This document shows, piece after piece, positions 31,975 through 41,465 of a stretch of 60,027 nt of DNA. Both the position numbers and the translations under genes were made by a program. Origin of the DNA: Pseudomonas viridiflava (GTDB lineage: Bacteria > Pseudomonadota > Gammaproteobacteria > Pseudomonadales > Pseudomonadaceae); assembly GCF_900580675.1 (NCBI RefSeq), contig NZ_UTBG01000049.1, forward strand, positions 1 to 60,027, in the 5' to 3' direction. Below the pieces are notes generated by a model. The model was not told where the DNA came from. It was given only the letters and a program-made list of their open reading frames with translations, and did no database searches. Every line of letters starts with the position of its first letter. Position 1 is the first letter of the stretch.

Positions 31975-32045
31975 TGCGACAATTCCTCACTGGTTTATGT
32001 GCCGCTATCCTCCGCCCCCAATCGGGACCTCAGGATGACCGCCGG

Positions 32046-32061
32046 ATGACATCTTTGTCAT
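32046..32061. promoter_or_regulatory. Palindromic operator between secreted protein and response regulator (cop-box-like)
   Basis: ATGACA-TCTT-TGTCAT is a perfect 6-4-6 inverted repeat in the 217-base divergent promoter region. The TGACA...TGTCA pattern resembles boxes bound by CopR/CusR/HprR-type regulators, one of which is encoded 130 bases to the right. Confidence 0.6.
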
Positions 32062-32191
32062 TCGCAACGACGTGTTTATAAATGACAGAAAAGTAACCGA
32101 CTCAATCTTCACGGATGGTTACACTGAAATCCTGAGAGATTGACGCCACGGGCTGAATCCCGTCATAAAAGACACTGAGCGCCCCCTGACG

Positions 32192-32887
32192 ATGCACATT
32201 CTGCTGATCGAAGACGACACCAAAACCGGCGAGTACCTGAAAAAGGGACTTGGCGAATCCGGCTACAACGTCGACTGGACCCAGCACGGTGCCGATGGGT
32301 TGCACATGGCCCTGCAAACGCCCTACGACCTGATCGTGCTGGATGTGATGTTGCCCGGTATCGATGGGTTTCAAATCATCGAGCTATTGCGCGCCAAGCA
32401 AGACGTGCCCGTGCTGTTCCTCACGGCTCGCGACCAATTGCATGACCGTATTCGCGGCCTCGAACTGGGGGCCGACGACTACCTGGTGAAGCCGTTCTCC
32501 TTCACCGAGTTGCTGTTGCGCATTCGCACCATCCTGCGTCGTGGCGTGGTCCGCGAAGCCGATCACTTTCATATCGCCGACCTGGAGCTGGACCTGGTGC
32601 GCCGCCGGGTCACGCGCCAGCAGCAAGTGATCGTGCTGACCAACAAGGAGTTCGCCCTGCTGCACCTGTTTCTGCGCCGTGAAGGCGATGTCCTGTCCCG
32701 GGCGCAGATTGCTTCGGAAGTCTGGGACATGAATTTCGACAGCGACACCAACGTCGTGGACGTGGCCGTCAAACGCCTGCGCAATAAAGTCGACCAGCCC
32801 TACCCGATCAAGCTGATCCATACCATTCGCGGTATCGGCTATGTGTGCGAGGTGAGGCCATGCGGACCCGACGCCAACCTTCCCTGA
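32192..32887 (+). CDS. OmpR-family response regulator, CopR/CusR/HprR type
   Basis: A 231-residue response regulator with acidic residues E7-D8-D9, phospho-acceptor D51 ([13 protein letters not shown]), Thr in LFLTARD and Lys in [12 protein letters not shown]. The C-terminal winged helix contains the family-typical [20 protein letters not shown]. This group includes heavy-metal regulators and HprR, the hypochlorite/peroxide regulator next to msrPQ in E. coli. It overlaps the kinase gene by 28 bases and is divergent from the molybdoenzyme group, which is its likely target. Confidence 0.88.
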   Translation: MHILLIEDDTKTGEYLKKGLGESGYNVDWTQHGADGLHMALQTPYDLIVLDVMLPGIDGFQIIELLRAKQDVPVLFLTARDQLHDRIRGLELGADDYLVKPFSFTELLLRIRTILRRGVVREADHFHIADLELDLVRRRVTRQQQVIVLTNKEFALLHLFLRREGDVLSRAQIASEVWDMNFDSDTNVVDVAVKRLRNKVDQPYPIKLIHTIRGIGYVCEVRPCGPDANLP

Positions 32888-34254
32888 CCCTGCGCTCGAC
32901 CCTGGCGTTCTCGCTGGTTGCGATGCTCGCCGTGGCCGGGGCCGGGTTTTATTTGTACCAGTCGATGAAAGCCTCGGTCTTGATCTATAGCGATCACGCG
33001 GTGATGGGACGTCTGGATCACTTTCGCAAACTGCTGCATTACGAACTGGCTATCGAGAAGCTGCGCGACAGCCCGCAGATTTTCAAGAACATGCTCGACA
33101 GCGAGGACGACATTTTCATCATCGCCGAGCCCGGCCAGAAGCCAGTGATCCTGGTCAATCCGCTGAATGTCACGCTGCCCGATTTGCCCTTGATCGGCCA
33201 AGAGGCGCAGCTGAGCGTCAACGACCTGCGCAGCGGCGTGACCGACTCTGGAGCACCGTTGCGCGCCGCTTCCGTAGTAACGACTTCGGGCGGGCGCGAA
33301 GTACGCCTGACGGCTGCGCACATCATGAGCAAGGAAATGGCCATGCTCGCGGTGTTTCGCGAACGTATTTACCTGGCCGTGACGCTGGCCTTTCTGCTCA
33401 CCGCGGCACTTGGTTACGTGCTGCTGCGTCGCGGCCTGCGCCCGTTGCGCAAAATGGCCGCGCATGCCGCAAACATAACGCCTGAGCGGCTCGACAGTCG
33501 GATGAACAGCGCCGATACACCGGTTGAACTGCAACAATTGAGCGACGCCTACAACGCGATGCTCGATCGCCTCGCCAAGGGTTATCAACGACTGACGCAG
33601 TTCTCCGCCGACCTGGCTCACGAAATACGCACGCCGGTGGGTTCGTTGATGGGGCATTGCCAGGTCGCCCTGCGCCAGCCCCGTAGCGAGGATGACTACC
33701 AGGCTCTTATTGCCTCGAACCTTGAAGAACTGGAGCGTATTTCCAGGATCGTCGAAAGCATTCTGTTCCTTGCTCGCGCTGACGAAGCGCAATCGTTGGT
33801 CGAGCGCCATCCACTGTCGCTGCATGACGAATCACAGCGCATCGCGGATTATTTCGAAGGTCTGGCCGAAGAGCGGCAGATGACCCTCCGCACCACCGGC
33901 GATGGCACTGTACACGCCGACCCTTTGCTGCTGCGCCGTGCCTTGAGCAATCTGGTCGCGAACGCGATTCGCTACGCAAACGAAGGCAGCGAGATTCTGA
34001 TGCGGGTTATCGCAGCCGACGGCGGTTGCCGGATTGACGTGGAAAATCAGGGCCCCGTGCTAAGCGACGAAACCCTGCACAAACTGTTCGACCGGTTTTA
34101 CCGCAGCGATGCGTCGCGTCACCAAAGCTCCGACTCATACGGCCTTGGCCTCGCCATCGTGGTGGCAATCATGCAACTGCATGGGGGCAATGTGAGTGTT
34201 GAACAGCCCATGCCCGGGACCATCCGTTTTTCGCTGTTTTTCCCTATTGTTTGA
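32860..34254 (+). CDS. Heavy-metal/redox-type sensor histidine kinase (CusS/HprS-like)
   Basis: A 464-residue membrane kinase: first helix at residues about 12-35, periplasmic sensor of about 130 residues, second helix ([19 protein letters not shown]), HAMP, H-box [17 protein letters not shown]-box ([11 protein letters not shown]) and G-box ([12 protein letters not shown]). The length and layout match heavy-metal sensor kinases. ATG at 32860 is preceded by GGTGAGG. Its signal is unknown; the neighbouring molybdoenzyme suggests oxidative or chlorine stress. Confidence 0.87.
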   Translation: MRTRRQPSLTLRSTLAFSLVAMLAVAGAGFYLYQSMKASVLIYSDHAVMGRLDHFRKLLHYELAIEKLRDSPQIFKNMLDSEDDIFIIAEPGQKPVILVNPLNVTLPDLPLIGQEAQLSVNDLRSGVTDSGAPLRAASVVTTSGGREVRLTAAHIMSKEMAMLAVFRERIYLAVTLAFLLTAALGYVLLRRGLRPLRKMAAHAANITPERLDSRMNSADTPVELQQLSDAYNAMLDRLAKGYQRLTQFSADLAHEIRTPVGSLMGHCQVALRQPRSEDDYQALIASNLEELERISRIVESILFLARADEAQSLVERHPLSLHDESQRIADYFEGLAEERQMTLRTTGDGTVHADPLLLRRALSNLVANAIRYANEGSEILMRVIAADGGCRIDVENQGPVLSDETLHKLFDRFYRSDASRHQSSDSYGLGLAIVVAIMQLHGGNVSVEQPMPGTIRFSLFFPIV

Positions 34255-34298
34255 GCGAGATAACCGGGCAGCGTTTTGAAGATTTGTGCGTATAAATC

Positions 34299-35057
34299 CT
34301 AGATTTGAGTGAGACCGCCGTCGACAATCAGCTCCACGCCGTTCACATATTTAGCGTCAACGGATGCAAGGAAAAGTGCAGACGACGCAATTTCCTCAGG
34401 TTGCGCCATGTAGCCCAGCGGGACGGTTTGTTCGACGTGGTCTTTCAATGCCTGGATCTGGCTCTCGTTCATCTTCAGCCCGTTATCCATCAACGGAGTT
34501 CTCGTGAAACCAGGGCTTAGCGCATTCACACGAATTTTTCGGCTTTTGAGTTCATTCGCCCAGGTCCGTGCGAGTGAGCGCACTGCGGCCTTCGAAGCAC
34601 TGTAAAGACTCAGGCCTTCCATCCCGGTATTCGAACAAATGGAGGCGGTCAGAACGATTGACGAGCCATCCTTCATCAACGGCAACAGCGTCTGAACAGT
34701 GAAAAATACGCCCTTAACGTTAATATCAAACATGTTGTAATAAGCGGCTTCAGTCGTCTCGCCCACTGGATTTTTTTCGCAGACACCGGCATTGGCAAAC
34801 ACCGCGTCGAGTTGACCGTCCCGCCCTTCGACCAACGCTTTGAGCGAGTCGAGATCGGCCTGCAGAGCGACATCAGACACTACCGCCACGGCCTTATCCC
34901 CCAGTGCGGAAACTGCAGCGTCCAACGTTGCCGCCGAGCGCCCAGTGATATAGACGCGTTTAGCGCCCTCGGTTAACAGCGCCTGGGCAATCGCAAAACC
35001 GATTCCAGTCGAGCCGCCCGTGACGACCGCTACTTGATTAATAAATTTACCGGACAT
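34299..35057 (-). CDS. Short-chain dehydrogenase/reductase
   Basis: NAD(P)-dependent oxidoreductase of 252 residues with the nucleotide motif TGGSTGIG, NAG motif (FANAGV), catalytic Ser in VLTASICSN, and YSASK (Tyr and Lys). The C-terminal GVELIVDGGLTQI is typical. ATG at 35057 has AGGAG seven bases upstream; longer frames lack this. Last of the minus-strand group with MFS, SnoaL-like and hydroxyacid dehydrogenase genes. The substrate is unknown. Confidence 0.88.
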   Translation of the reverse strand: MSGKFINQVAVVTGGSTGIGFAIAQALLTEGAKRVYITGRSAATLDAAVSALGDKAVAVVSDVALQADLDSLKALVEGRDGQLDAVFANAGVCEKNPVGETTEAAYYNMFDINVKGVFFTVQTLLPLMKDGSSIVLTASICSNTGMEGLSLYSASKAAVRSLARTWANELKSRKIRVNALSPGFTRTPLMDNGLKMNESQIQALKDHVEQTVPLGYMAQPEEIASSALFLASVDAKYVNGVELIVDGGLTQI

Positions 35058-35121
35058 GTTGTGACTCCTAAGTAACGTATTAAAGGTGAGTTGAACATCT
35101 GGCAACTGCTCGGCGCCGGAG

Positions 35122-36597
35122 TCAGTCAAGGTTTGGGCTGATCGGAACGCCGAAAGGAACAATCGCTTTTGATAAATGAGGCATCGAGGCATAAACAGAG
35201 AGCAGCGCTGAAACCATAAGGCAAGCAGCGATGCCCAGCAGGGTGGCAATGAACCCGGTGGCGAGCGACGAAGAGCTTTGCGCAGGAGCGGCCAGTGCGT
35301 AAAACACGCCACCGAAGACGGCCACCCCAAGCGCGGCGCTGATCTGCAATGCCGAATTGACGACGCCGGAGATCATTCCCGATCCGCCTGGTGGCGCACG
35401 GTCCATCACGGTTCGAATAAGTGTTGGCAGCGCCCAGCCCTGGCCAAACCCGATTAACCCCACTGCCAGGATCACGAGCGCCAATTGAGGGCTTTCCCCT
35501 GCCGGCGCGATTGCGACCGCTGCGCTCAGGATCAGACACCCCAGTACTTCAAGCATCATGCCCATGGCGGGTACAAAACGGCCGAACAGGCGGATGGCAA
35601 AGGGCGTTGTCAAAGGGCCAATCAGAAAGCCCACGCCAAACGGGACGAACATCATCCCCGAAGCCAAGGGTGTTGCCCCCAGCGCGTCCTGTAGATAAAT
35701 CGAAAACGTTAGAAAGAATGCCGATATTACGTAGAAGAACAGTACTCCAGTCAGACCTGCGACCAAGCCGGGTGCTCGACTGAGTTGCGGGCTGACCAAT
35801 GGTGTGCCGCCTCGACGCTCCAGCGCGATCTCGTGGCGCCAAAAGACAGCGGCGACTACCGGCGAGCCGAACAGCAACAGACAAAGCCACCATGGCCAAC
35901 CTGCTTCCCTGCCTTCAACCAACGGTACAACCAGCAACCCAACCATCAGCGCACACAGCAGTATTCCAATGCGATCCAGCGGCGCCGCAGTTTGGCTCCG
36001 GGTATCGGGAAGCAGCCTTATTCCGCCAATAAGAACTGCTATGACGATGGGCAGATTTATCAAGAAAACTGCGCGCCATTGCAGGTCCCAAATATTCATC
36101 GATATCAGTAAGCCTCCAAGTGCCTGGGCGACAACCGCCGCGAAGCCAATCGTCGCGCCATACACCGCTAACGCACGCGAACGTTCATGCTCCGGAAACA
36201 GGGCATGGATTGACGCCAGTACCTGCGGGGCCATTGCCGCAGCACTCAAACCTTGCAACACACGTCCGCAGATCAACATCATCGGCGAGTTGGCAAGACC
36301 ACAGATCAGGGAGGCAATGCCGAAACCGGCCATGCCCGCAACGAACACTCGGCGGCGGCCAAACAAGTCACCCAGCCGCCCGCCCGTGATAAGGAAGACG
36401 GCGTAGCTGGCCGCATAGCCTGAAATGACCCATTCGACCTGCGCGGGTGTAATCGCAAGGCCACCACGAATTGACGGCAACGCAACATTGACGACGAAGA
36501 AATCCAGTGGAGGAAGAAAGGCTCCGACGAGAAGCACAGCGAACGCAAACCATCGGTGCGCATCGGCTGCCGGGGCGCAATCCAGTTTGGATGTCAT
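35122..36597 (-). CDS. MFS drug-efflux-type transporter, DHA2 family
   Basis: A 491-residue permease with about 14 membrane segments and the MFS signatures GGRLGDLFGRRRVF (loop 2-3) and GRVLQGLSAAAMAPQ (motif C region). It resembles EmrB/QacA-type exporters. ATG at 36597 has GGAG seven bases upstream. It lies 64 bases before the SDR gene and after the SnoaL-like gene with a 203-base gap. It probably exports a compound related to the enzymes next door, or the inducer of the LysR regulator. Confidence 0.87.
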   Translation of the reverse strand: MTSKLDCAPAADAHRWFAFAVLLVGAFLPPLDFFVVNVALPSIRGGLAITPAQVEWVISGYAASYAVFLITGGRLGDLFGRRRVFVAGMAGFGIASLICGLANSPMMLICGRVLQGLSAAAMAPQVLASIHALFPEHERSRALAVYGATIGFAAVVAQALGGLLISMNIWDLQWRAVFLINLPIVIAVLIGGIRLLPDTRSQTAAPLDRIGILLCALMVGLLVVPLVEGREAGWPWWLCLLLFGSPVVAAVFWRHEIALERRGGTPLVSPQLSRAPGLVAGLTGVLFFYVISAFFLTFSIYLQDALGATPLASGMMFVPFGVGFLIGPLTTPFAIRLFGRFVPAMGMMLEVLGCLILSAAVAIAPAGESPQLALVILAVGLIGFGQGWALPTLIRTVMDRAPPGGSGMISGVVNSALQISAALGVAVFGGVFYALAAPAQSSSSLATGFIATLLGIAACLMVSALLSVYASMPHLSKAIVPFGVPISPNLD

Positions 36598-36800
36598 AGG
36601 GCAACTCCAGAAAGACACGGCTAGCGCAGGCTGACTTCATATTCAGTTATGTACGCTGCCTGGCAGATGAAACGGCAAGCCTCAGGGGCTGATGCCGTGG
36701 TTGACGGACTATTATCCGAGTCAAGGAGCGACGGCGGCACTGCCACAGATGCACACTTCTCGTGCATTTGTGTAAGGCTGCCGACCGCTGTACAGCTTCT

Positions 36801-37286
36801 TCAGTCAGGGGCGAAAGCCGACTTGAAAGGCTCGCTTCCGGCAATGGGAGCCCAGTCTTTTAGAGGCGTCAGGTAATGCAACTCGAAGCGCCGGGACACA
36901 TACTTCCACTGGTCCTCGCGACGCTCGAACCTGTCGTGATAGAGGCCACTGACTTGCACCGGACCTTTCTCGATGTCGTGAAACAAGCAATTGGCGGCTA
37001 CTGTCCCAACAGCGCTGTCGCCCTCGATCTGGATCAGGGAGTTGGCCATCCAATGATGCATATGCGGCATCTGCCGCCAGCTCTGTTCAGCCATGGTGAG
37101 GATTTCGCTACGACTGCGCGCACTGCCGAATCCGGGCAGATCCAGAGTCGACTCCTCATGCCAGATCCGCTGCAAGAGATCTGCGTCCATACGGTCGAAC
37201 GCGTTCGCATACGTGGAGATAAGCGCTTCGATCGCCACGCGACTTTCAAGATCGCTCAGGCGTGCGGCCAGTGTGTTGATATTCAT
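36801..37286 (-). CDS. SnoaL/NTF2-like domain protein
   Basis: A 161-residue protein with the NTF2-like cone fold pattern: N-terminal helix (VAIEALISTYANAFDRMDAD), WHEESTLDLPG, HHWMANSLIQIEGDSAVG and YHDRFERREDQWKYVSRRF. Family members are small hydrolases, isomerases or dehydratases; the active residues cannot be named with certainty. It follows the hydroxyacid dehydrogenase-like gene by 16 bases and is probably co-transcribed with it. Confidence 0.78.
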   Translation of the reverse strand: MNINTLAARLSDLESRVAIEALISTYANAFDRMDADLLQRIWHEESTLDLPGFGSARSRSEILTMAEQSWRQMPHMHHWMANSLIQIEGDSAVGTVAANCLFHDIEKGPVQVSGLYHDRFERREDQWKYVSRRFELHYLTPLKDWAPIAGSEPFKSAFAPD

Positions 37287-37302
37287 TGATTTGTCCTATT
37301 CG

Positions 37303-38202
37303 TCAGCATCCGGTTGCGTTGATGGAGCTGTGGGTCAGCGCATCGGCAGGACCCCCTTTCGCCATGGTCGAAAACACAGACCAATCTTGATTACCCAGTC
37401 CATTGGCGACGGCCGCTTCCATTCTCGAACGCACCACGCGCGCGGCGGGCAAGCAGAGTCCCCTGATATCCGCTGCCTGCAACGCCAGATTCACGTCCTT
37501 CAAGCCAAGAGACAGCTTGAAGCCGGGCTCATAGCAACCGTTCACAATGTTTTGTCCATAGCGCTGGTAGCTGGGGCAAGCGAACAGAGTTTGGGTGACG
37601 ACTTCGATGAATGCCGACCGGCTCAGTCCATATTGCTCAGTGAGCAAACTCGCTTCAGCCAATGACTGGATGGCTTGTGTAATCATCATATTGCCGGCGA
37701 TTTTTGCGATGCAGGCGTACAGGGGCCAATCGCCCAGGCGCCATGTCTTTTTGCCAAGGACATCAAACAATGGCTGGACGCGGTCGATGGCGCTTACAGG
37801 TCCGGCCGCCAGAATGTTCAGCTCACCCTTGGCGGCGACAGCAGGTATGCCGAAAACCGGCGCGGCAACGAGCACCAGGCCCGCCTCGTCATGTTCTTTC
37901 TGCAGTTGCTCCATCAACGCTGGTGACAGCGTCGACATGACGATATGGATGCAGCCATCACAGGCAGTTTTCAATGCCGCTGGCGCCAGCAGCACCTCGC
38001 GCACCGCGGTGTCATCGGCAAGCATGCTGATGACCACCGGCTGTTGAAATGCAGTCCGGGCGGACGCAAGCACATCGACTCTCTTCAGCCCGACGAGCGC
38101 CTCGTCATTGCGATTCCACGCGCTCACCCGATGGCCTGCGTGCACGAGCAATGGAATCATGGCTTGCCCCATGCTCCCGACACCTACAAATCCGATATTC
38201 AT
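37303..38202 (-). CDS. NAD(P)-dependent beta-hydroxyacid dehydrogenase-like oxidoreductase
   Basis: A 299-residue member of the 6-phosphogluconate/3-hydroxyisobutyrate dehydrogenase family. Nucleotide-binding GFVGVGSMGQAM is at the N-terminus, the substrate-binding STLSPALMEQL segment corresponds to the usual S-T-x-x-P, and the catalytic Lys lies in CIAKIAGNMM. ATG at 38202 starts the Rossmann fold; upstream in-frame codons add unlikely sequence. First gene of the minus-strand cluster, divergent from the LysR gene across 117 bases. Confidence 0.85.
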   Translation of the reverse strand: MNIGFVGVGSMGQAMIPLLVHAGHRVSAWNRNDEALVGLKRVDVLASARTAFQQPVVISMLADDTAVREVLLAPAALKTACDGCIHIVMSTLSPALMEQLQKEHDEAGLVLVAAPVFGIPAVAAKGELNILAAGPVSAIDRVQPLFDVLGKKTWRLGDWPLYACIAKIAGNMMITQAIQSLAEASLLTEQYGLSRSAFIEVVTQTLFACPSYQRYGQNIVNGCYEPGFKLSLGLKDVNLALQAADIRGLCLPAARVVRSRMEAAVANGLGNQDWSVFSTMAKGGPADALTHSSINATGC

Positions 38203-38319
38203 GTGAAGCCCTCTCGCTTGCTGCGCAAACGTTGATGTGGGCCAATTGTGTGGGGGATGGGGTTGCAACGGGACTGCCATTGCTGCATCTTCGCCGTTCA
38301 TTTTCGTTAGAGGTGGGCC

Positions 38320-39171
38320 ATGGACTGGAACGACTTACGCGTCTTTCTGGCGATAGTCCGTACCGGCTCGCTGGGCGCCGCCGCGAAGCAACTTGGCGTT
38401 AGCCACCCCACCGTAGGACGGCGGCTTCACGTCCTTGAGCTGCACAGCGGGCAGGTTTTTTTCCGCCGTACCGGGCAAGGTCTTGTACTGACGGACAGCG
38501 GTGAAAGAATTCTGGGTCTGGCCGAGGAAATGGAGCGAAGCGCTCTTTCCATTGAGCGGCACCTGGCGGGCGACAGCGATCAGCCTGAGGGACTGTTGCG
38601 GATTTCATCGGCGGACTGGTTCGCCTGCTATATGCTCGCGCCCGTACTCAGCGAATTGTCGCGAAAGTACCCACTGATCGTGCCAGAGGTGATCGCCGGA
38701 CATCGCCTGTTCGATCTGACTCGCCGTGATGCAGACATCGCCTTTCGCATCGTGCCGTTCACTGAGCCGGATATCGTTCAACGTCGACTGACGACACTCA
38801 GCTATGGGCTCTACGCCGCGGCAGACTTGCCTTTCTCACCTTCTCAGAACGGAGAAGGCCTCGGGTTGATCCTCATGAACACGGCACAAGCTCACTACCC
38901 CGATGTGCTTTGGTTACAGCAGATGTTTCCTCGCGCCAAACCCGTGCTCACCAGCAGCAGCCGAACCGTACAGGCGCAGATGTGCGGTCGGGGATTGGGT
39001 GTGGCAGTCTTGCCACGCGTGCTTGGCGATCAGTTGCCCGCTCTGAAATTCATAGATGTCGGCAGTGAACCACCCGGACGCGATATCTGGATGGGCTATC
39101 ACCACGACATGAGGCAGATGGACAGGCTCCGCGCCCTTGCGGATCTAGCTGGCGAAATGATCGGTACCTAA
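38320..39171 (+). CDS. LysR-family transcriptional regulator
   Basis: A 283-residue regulator: winged helix-turn-helix at residues 1-60 (MDWNDLRVFLAIVRTGSLG, VSHPTVGRRLHVLE) and a LysR substrate-binding domain (GLLRISSADWFACYM onward). It reads away from the hydroxyacid dehydrogenase/SnoaL/MFS/SDR cluster, the classical LysR arrangement, so it probably controls those genes in response to a small molecule. Confidence 0.88.
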   Translation: MDWNDLRVFLAIVRTGSLGAAAKQLGVSHPTVGRRLHVLELHSGQVFFRRTGQGLVLTDSGERILGLAEEMERSALSIERHLAGDSDQPEGLLRISSADWFACYMLAPVLSELSRKYPLIVPEVIAGHRLFDLTRRDADIAFRIVPFTEPDIVQRRLTTLSYGLYAAADLPFSPSQNGEGLGLILMNTAQAHYPDVLWLQQMFPRAKPVLTSSSRTVQAQMCGRGLGVAVLPRVLGDQLPALKFIDVGSEPPGRDIWMGYHHDMRQMDRLRALADLAGEMIGT

Positions 39172-39240
39172 TCGCCCAATCGCAGAGACGTGCCGACTTC
39201 GATTTCAGTGATGCCGTCTACCGTTTAGGAGTGGCGATCA

Positions 39241-39480
39241 ATGCTTGTTCCTTTGCCCGCGGGGCTCAACCCGCTGGCGGTGGCAAGCGCCAGTGACAAC
39301 CTCACCGATGCCTGGGTATCCACCAGCCGCCCCATCAGCACCAGGCCGGACGCTCGTGTTCTTGTAGTGGGTGGCACCGAAAGCCTCGGCGTGGAGCTCC
39401 GGCGCAGCCTAGACCGGAGTGGATACTCAGGGAAATTGAGAATCCGACCTGATGCGCTCCGTTTGCGCGAGGCTGGACCG
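39241..39480 (+). pseudogene. Remnant of a zinc-type alcohol dehydrogenase
   Basis: A fragment that reads LVPLPAGLNPLAVASASDNL and, 20 residues on, RVLVVGGTESLGVE. This matches the middle of medium-chain alcohol dehydrogenases, from the start of the nucleotide-binding domain. Catalytic and C-terminal parts are missing, a stop codon lies just upstream in frame, and after the glycine motif the sequence loses similarity. It sits between the LysR gene and the convergent SDR gene. It is a relic of a larger gene, consistent with turnover in the island. Confidence 0.6.
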
Positions 39481-39508
39481 AGAGGAAGGAACGTTTCCGA
39501 TCCAGGTG

Positions 39509-40324
39509 TCACATAACCGGAGAAAGACCACCATCAATACGTAAATTGACGCCAGTTATGTACCCGGCAACCGGACTCGCCAGAAACGCGACGGCCGCCG
39601 CAATCTCGTCAAGACGCCCGACTCTGCCGAGAGGAACCTGAGCAAACATCGGCAGGACCCCTCGCTCGACTTCTTCCCACGGCGCGTCTTTACTCGCCAG
39701 GCCTTGTTCTTCGGCGACCTCACGAAACCGAGCGTCGAGGGTGGCACTATGTATCGTGCCGGGAGAGATGGCGTTGACCGTTATGCCCTCTGCGGCGACA
39801 GCTTTGGCCATGGAGGCGGTCATCGCGTTCAAAGCGGCTTTGGCCGCGGAATAATCAGGCGCGGTGGGTGGCGGCATCGTTGCAGCCATACTGGAAATAT
39901 TGATCACTCGTCCCCATCGCGCTTTCTGCATTCCGGGAAGTAGGCGCGTGGTCACACGCAGGGCTGCGAGCACATTCCTATCGTAGGCAGCCGTCCATGT
40001 ATCAGGCTGTGTAAGACTCCAGGTGTCTTTCGTGCCTCCTGAGCCGCCGGCATTATTGACCACGATGTCGATAGGACCCGCAAGTTTTTCCGCGGTGTCG
40101 ACAAGTTGCCGGACCTGGTCATCGTCCGTCAGATCACCCACGACCACAAAGGCACTGCCGCCCAGCTTGATAATGTCCTTGGCCACTCGTTCTGCCTGAG
40201 TTCTATCGCGACCGTGAACGATGACCACTGCATTCTCAACAGCAAGTTTTCTGGCGATCGCTTCGCCAATACCTCTGCTACTGCCGGTGATCAGCGCGTT
40301 CTTACCGCTCAGTTGCAAGTCCAT
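39509..40324 (-). CDS. Short-chain dehydrogenase/reductase (FabG-like)
   Basis: A 271-residue SDR with TGSSRGIG nucleotide motif, NNAGGSGG, catalytic Ser in INISSMAA, and YSAAK. The ending GYITGVNLRIDGGLSPVM is usual for the family. The ATG at 40324 is eight bases after GGGG; a GTG three codons upstream is an alternative. It is divergent from an HxlR regulator with only 48 bases between starts, which suggests direct control. The substrate is unknown. Confidence 0.87.
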   Translation of the reverse strand: MDLQLSGKNALITGSSRGIGEAIARKLAVENAVVIVHGRDRTQAERVAKDIIKLGGSAFVVVGDLTDDDQVRQLVDTAEKLAGPIDIVVNNAGGSGGTKDTWSLTQPDTWTAAYDRNVLAALRVTTRLLPGMQKARWGRVINISSMAATMPPPTAPDYSAAKAALNAMTASMAKAVAAEGITVNAISPGTIHSATLDARFREVAEEQGLASKDAPWEEVERGVLPMFAQVPLGRVGRLDEIAAAVAFLASPVAGYITGVNLRIDGGLSPVM

Positions 40325-40372
40325 GCACCACACCCCTATTCACGTATTGTCAACGTCGCAAGGTAAACAGAG

Positions 40373-40777
40373 ATGATGGATGCAACCAGTACGCACTTTT
40401 ATGTGCCTATCAGTCAGGAACAACGTGAAATTTGTCTTGGGCCTGAAGGATCGGCCTGGCACGTGGCACGGGTGATCAGAATGATCCAGAGTCGATGGAA
40501 ACTGCCGATTCTGTTCAGGCTCTACGCAGACCCATCGATTCGCACACTGCAATTGAAGCGCGATCTGCCGGGCGTCTCGCAGAAGATGCTGACGGCTCAT
40601 CTGCGCGAACTGGCCAGTGATGGCTTGATCGAACGAGTCGATTTCGATGAAAAACCGCTTCGTGTCGAATATCAGCTATCGGACATGGGGCGCGAGCTTC
40701 TTCCTGTTCTGATTGCAGCGCGTAAATTTTCGGCAGGCCATCCACCCAAAGCGGACGATTCGTCGAAGAACCTATAA
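40373..40777 (+). CDS. HxlR-family transcriptional regulator
   Basis: A 134-residue winged-helix regulator. The HxlR core runs from RVIRMIQSRWKLPILFRL through LPGVSQKMLTAHLRELASDG and the wing YQLSDMGRELLPVL. HxlR proteins often sense reactive aldehydes or quinones through a Cys; one Cys (EICLG, residue 21) precedes the domain. Divergent from the SDR gene. Confidence 0.85.
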   Translation: MMDATSTHFYVPISQEQREICLGPEGSAWHVARVIRMIQSRWKLPILFRLYADPSIRTLQLKRDLPGVSQKMLTAHLRELASDGLIERVDFDEKPLRVEYQLSDMGRELLPVLIAARKFSAGHPPKADDSSKNL

Positions 40778-40871
40778 GCCTTCAGGCTGGCTGAGCGATT
40801 TTATGATCATCGATGAATGCGATAACGAAGAGGTTGCGCGCATAACAAGAGGCCGCCCAGCGCCCGTTCAA

Positions 40872-41456
40872 TTATCGCTTGATCAGTAGCCTGTCGATGA
40901 GCGGGAGAGTAATCACACCAAACATCTCGGGATCGCCGTATGCACGAGCCGAGAGCATCGCACCATGAACGGTAGCCATGAACGCCTCTGCTTCGGAGCG
41001 AGGATCGCCGGACAGGATGAAAATGCCTTGCTTGGATCCCCGTTCAAGAACGGAAGTGAGCCACGCGCCTAGCGCCAGAAAATGGGTTCGCACCTCTACC
41101 ACTATCTCTTGTGGTAACACCGGGATTTGCGTCGCCAGTAATGCGCAGACGCAGTAATTCTTTGTTGCATCGTCTATGCAAGATTGCCAGTACCCCATAT
41201 AGGCACGCAGCTGGTCTTCGGGGGCTGGACAATGGCGCTCTATTTCGCCAATCCCGGCTTGTGCTTCTTCTCGATACCGTATGACAAGCGTGCGTACAAG
41301 ATCCACCTTGGTAGGAAAGTGGTGGTGGATACTGGCTTTGCGTATACCCACCAAATCGGCTATGTCCGCGTAACTGAAGCCGTTGTACCCGCCTGCGATA
41401 ATGAGCGAGCGAGCACAGTTGAGAATTTCGTAAAAAGTACTGGAGTAGTTGGTCAT
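40872..41456 (-). CDS. TetR-family transcriptional regulator
   Basis: A 194-residue TetR regulator with the helix-turn-helix FSYADIADLVGIRKASIHHH followed by FPTKVDL, a pattern common in AcrR/NemR-type repressors, and a C-terminal helical domain. A palindrome, CTACC-TTCT-GGTAG, lies just 10 bases upstream of its start and probably mediates autoregulation. It is divergent from the YetF-like gene. A matching palindrome near the left end of the island may be a second target. Confidence 0.86.
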   Translation of the reverse strand: MTNYSSTFYEILNCARSLIIAGGYNGFSYADIADLVGIRKASIHHHFPTKVDLVRTLVIRYREEAQAGIGEIERHCPAPEDQLRAYMGYWQSCIDDATKNYCVCALLATQIPVLPQEIVVEVRTHFLALGAWLTSVLERGSKQGIFILSGDPRSEAEAFMATVHGAMLSARAYGDPEMFGVITLPLIDRLLIKR

Positions 41457-41465
41457 CGCGGGACC

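Noticed and set aside
39225..39512. Minus-strand frame opposite the dehydrogenase relic
   Set aside because: The plus strand matches alcohol dehydrogenases; the minus frame has only Ser/Arg-rich low-complexity sequence.
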